A stretch of DNA of 64,000 nucleotides from the NCBI RefSeq assembly GCF_000264455.2, contig NC_017966.1, positions 1 to 64,000 of the forward strand, read 5' to 3'. Positions 62,971 through 64,000 of this stretch are shown here, piece after piece. Each line of letters starts with the position of its first letter. Within the stretch, counting starts at the first letter, position 1. The stretch is from Tistrella mobilis KA081020-065. Lineage in GTDB: Bacteria; Pseudomonadota; Alphaproteobacteria; Tistrellales; Tistrellaceae. The position numbers were made by a program, and so were the translations under genes. The notes beneath the pieces were generated by a model. That model was given only the letters and a program-made list of their open reading frames with translations. It was not told where the DNA came from and did no database searches.

Positions 62971-64000
62971 ATGCGTGGTGCAGACATTCTGGTCGAGATG
63001 CTGATCGGTTACGGCGTCGACACCATCTTCGGCGTGCCCGGCGACACCAATGTGCCGTTCTACGAGGCGCTGCAGCTGCGCGCCGACGAGATCCGCCATG
63101 TGATGGCGCGCGACGAACGCTCCGCCGGTTTCATGGCCGATGCCTATGGCCGCTTCACCAACCGGCCGGGCGTGTTCGAATGCCCCTCGGGCGCCGGGGC
63201 GATGTATTCGCTGCCGCCGGTGGCGGAAAGCAACGGATCTTCGGTGCCGGTGATCCTGCTGACCATCGACATCCCGCTGCCGGGCGAGGGCCGGGGCGTG
63301 CTGACCGAGCTTGACTGCGCAAAGCTGTTCGAGCCGGTCACCAAGCTGTCGGTGCAGGTGAAGTCGCCGGAAAAACTGCCCGAGATCATCCGCCGCGCCT
63401 TCCGTGCCGCCTGTTCGGGCAAGCCCGGCGCGGTGCATCTCCAGATCCCCGAGGACATGCTGCTGGCCGAGGTCGATCCGGCCCGGATTTCGCTCCATGT
63501 CGAGGAGGAATGCCGGACCTTCCCGGCCTATCCGACCCTGCCGCCCGAGACCAAGTTGACCCGTCTGCTGGAACTGATCGCCCGCGCCGAGCGGCCGCTG
63601 ATCATCGCCGGCGGCGGCGTCAACCGCGCCGATGCCGGCGACGTGATCACCAGCTTCGCCGAGCGCCACGATATCCCGATCTGCACCACCATGACCGGCC
63701 AGGGCTCGATCCCCGACGATCATCGCCTGGCGATCGGGGTGATCGGCGACAACGGCTATCACCCCCATGCCAATCTGGCGCTGGAGAAATCCGACCTCGC
63801 GATCTTCGTGGGCTCGCGCATCGGATCGGTGGTCACCATCGGCTGGACCTTCCCGCAGGTGACGCTGAACCGCCGGCTGGTCCAGATCGACATCTCGCCC
63901 GAGGTGATGGCCAACAATTACGAAAACCTGCTCTCGGTGCAGGGTGATGCGAAGCTGGTCTTCCAGCGCTTGTTGCAGATGGAAACCGACACCAACCCCG
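62971..64000 (+). CDS. Thiamine-diphosphate enzyme (acetolactate synthase-like), cut by window end
   Basis: The first 343 residues of a ThDP-dependent enzyme. GADILVEMLIGYGVDTIFGV PGDTNVPFYEAL is the family opening, and E49 (ARDERSAGFMADAYGRF) is the cofactor-activating Glu. The middle domain has PLIIAGGGVNRADAGD and MTGQGSIPDDHRLAIGVIGD NGYHPHANLAL. The ThDP-binding GDG motif should lie beyond base 64000. I chose ATG 62971 with AAGGA eight bases upstream; an in-frame ATG at 62944 has no site. It probably acts on the 2-oxo acid made in this operon. Confidence 0.9.
   Translation, partial: MRGADILVEMLIGYGVDTIFGVPGDTNVPFYEALQLRADEIRHVMARDERSAGFMADAYGRFTNRPGVFECPSGAGAMYSLPPVAESNGSSVPVILLTIDIPLPGEGRGVLTELDCAKLFEPVTKLSVQVKSPEKLPEIIRRAFRAACSGKPGAVHLQIPEDMLLAEVDPARISLHVEEECRTFPAYPTLPPETKLTRLLELIARAERPLIIAGGGVNRADAGDVITSFAERHDIPICTTMTGQGSIPDDHRLAIGVIGDNGYHPHANLALEKSDLAIFVGSRIGSVVTIGWTFPQVTLNRRLVQIDISPEVMANNYENLLSVQGDAKLVFQRLLQMETDTNP

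Noticed and set aside
1-64000. tRNA, rRNA or attachment sites flanking the tail module
   Set aside because: No cloverleaf or rRNA-like sequence was seen, and no direct repeat was found at the two ends of the tail cluster.

Overview
The window is high-GC, densely coded DNA with many 4-base ATGA gene overlaps. Its gene content (AmtB with a sigma-54 promoter, several ABC uptake systems, GntR/FCD, LysR, TetR and AraC regulators, TauD and enolase-superfamily enzymes) suggests a free-living Alphaproteobacterium, perhaps a Rhodospirillales relative such as Tistrella. The taxon is an inference from general impression only. No tRNA, rRNA or CRISPR array was seen.

Layout. 1-1170: a zinc alcohol dehydrogenase. 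1204-15188 (minus strand): a compact P2-like contractile tail module in the order regulator, tail terminator, spike V, PAAR, W, J, I, fibres, sheath, tube, E/E', tape measure, U, X, D. No capsid, portal, terminase, integrase or lysis gene is present, which fits a tailocin or domesticated tail. It carries a clear -1 frameshift site (GGGTTTT) in gpE/E' and an unusual gpU with a long N-terminal extension, and its Mor-like regulator is frameshifted. 15301-16841: amtB with its terminator and a sigma-54 promoter. 17037-24090: an ABC importer, class II aldolase and TauD-type dioxygenase operon facing an HD-domain oxygenase and a GntR regulator across a palindrome-rich intergenic region. 24115-30527: a broken exported-protein gene, then a five-step hybrid phosphorelay kinase and an HD-GYP response regulator.

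30543-38839: MFS/LysR pair, SulP anion transporter with a small XRE regulator, NTF2-like/TetR pair with a visible operator, an ABC exporter and a membrane protein. 38924-50004: a Dpp-type peptide-class importer mixed with an alpha/beta hydrolase, a C45 (penicillin acyltransferase-like) Ntn-hydrolase, an amidase, a broken PaiB-like gene and a GntR regulator with two DNA-binding domains. Two arrays of a 62-bp palindromic repeat lie here, and their stems show compensatory base changes. One array forms the 3' end of the GntR gene. 50059-54138: an AaeAB-like FUSC/DUF1656/HlyD efflux operon with a divergent AraC regulator.

54139-57966: an IS481-type remnant followed by four genes for exported or membrane proteins that I do not recognise, one with a trypsin-like His/Asp/Ser pattern. 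58104-64000: an amino-acid-type ABC importer followed by a muconate-cycloisomerase-like enzyme, a D-amino-acid-oxidase-like flavoprotein and a ThDP enzyme cut by the window end, probably one catabolic operon.

Three genes (15188-14816, 24506-24115, 48505-47868) each need a 1- or 2-base correction to give a family-length protein. They are either recent pseudogenes or sequencing errors.
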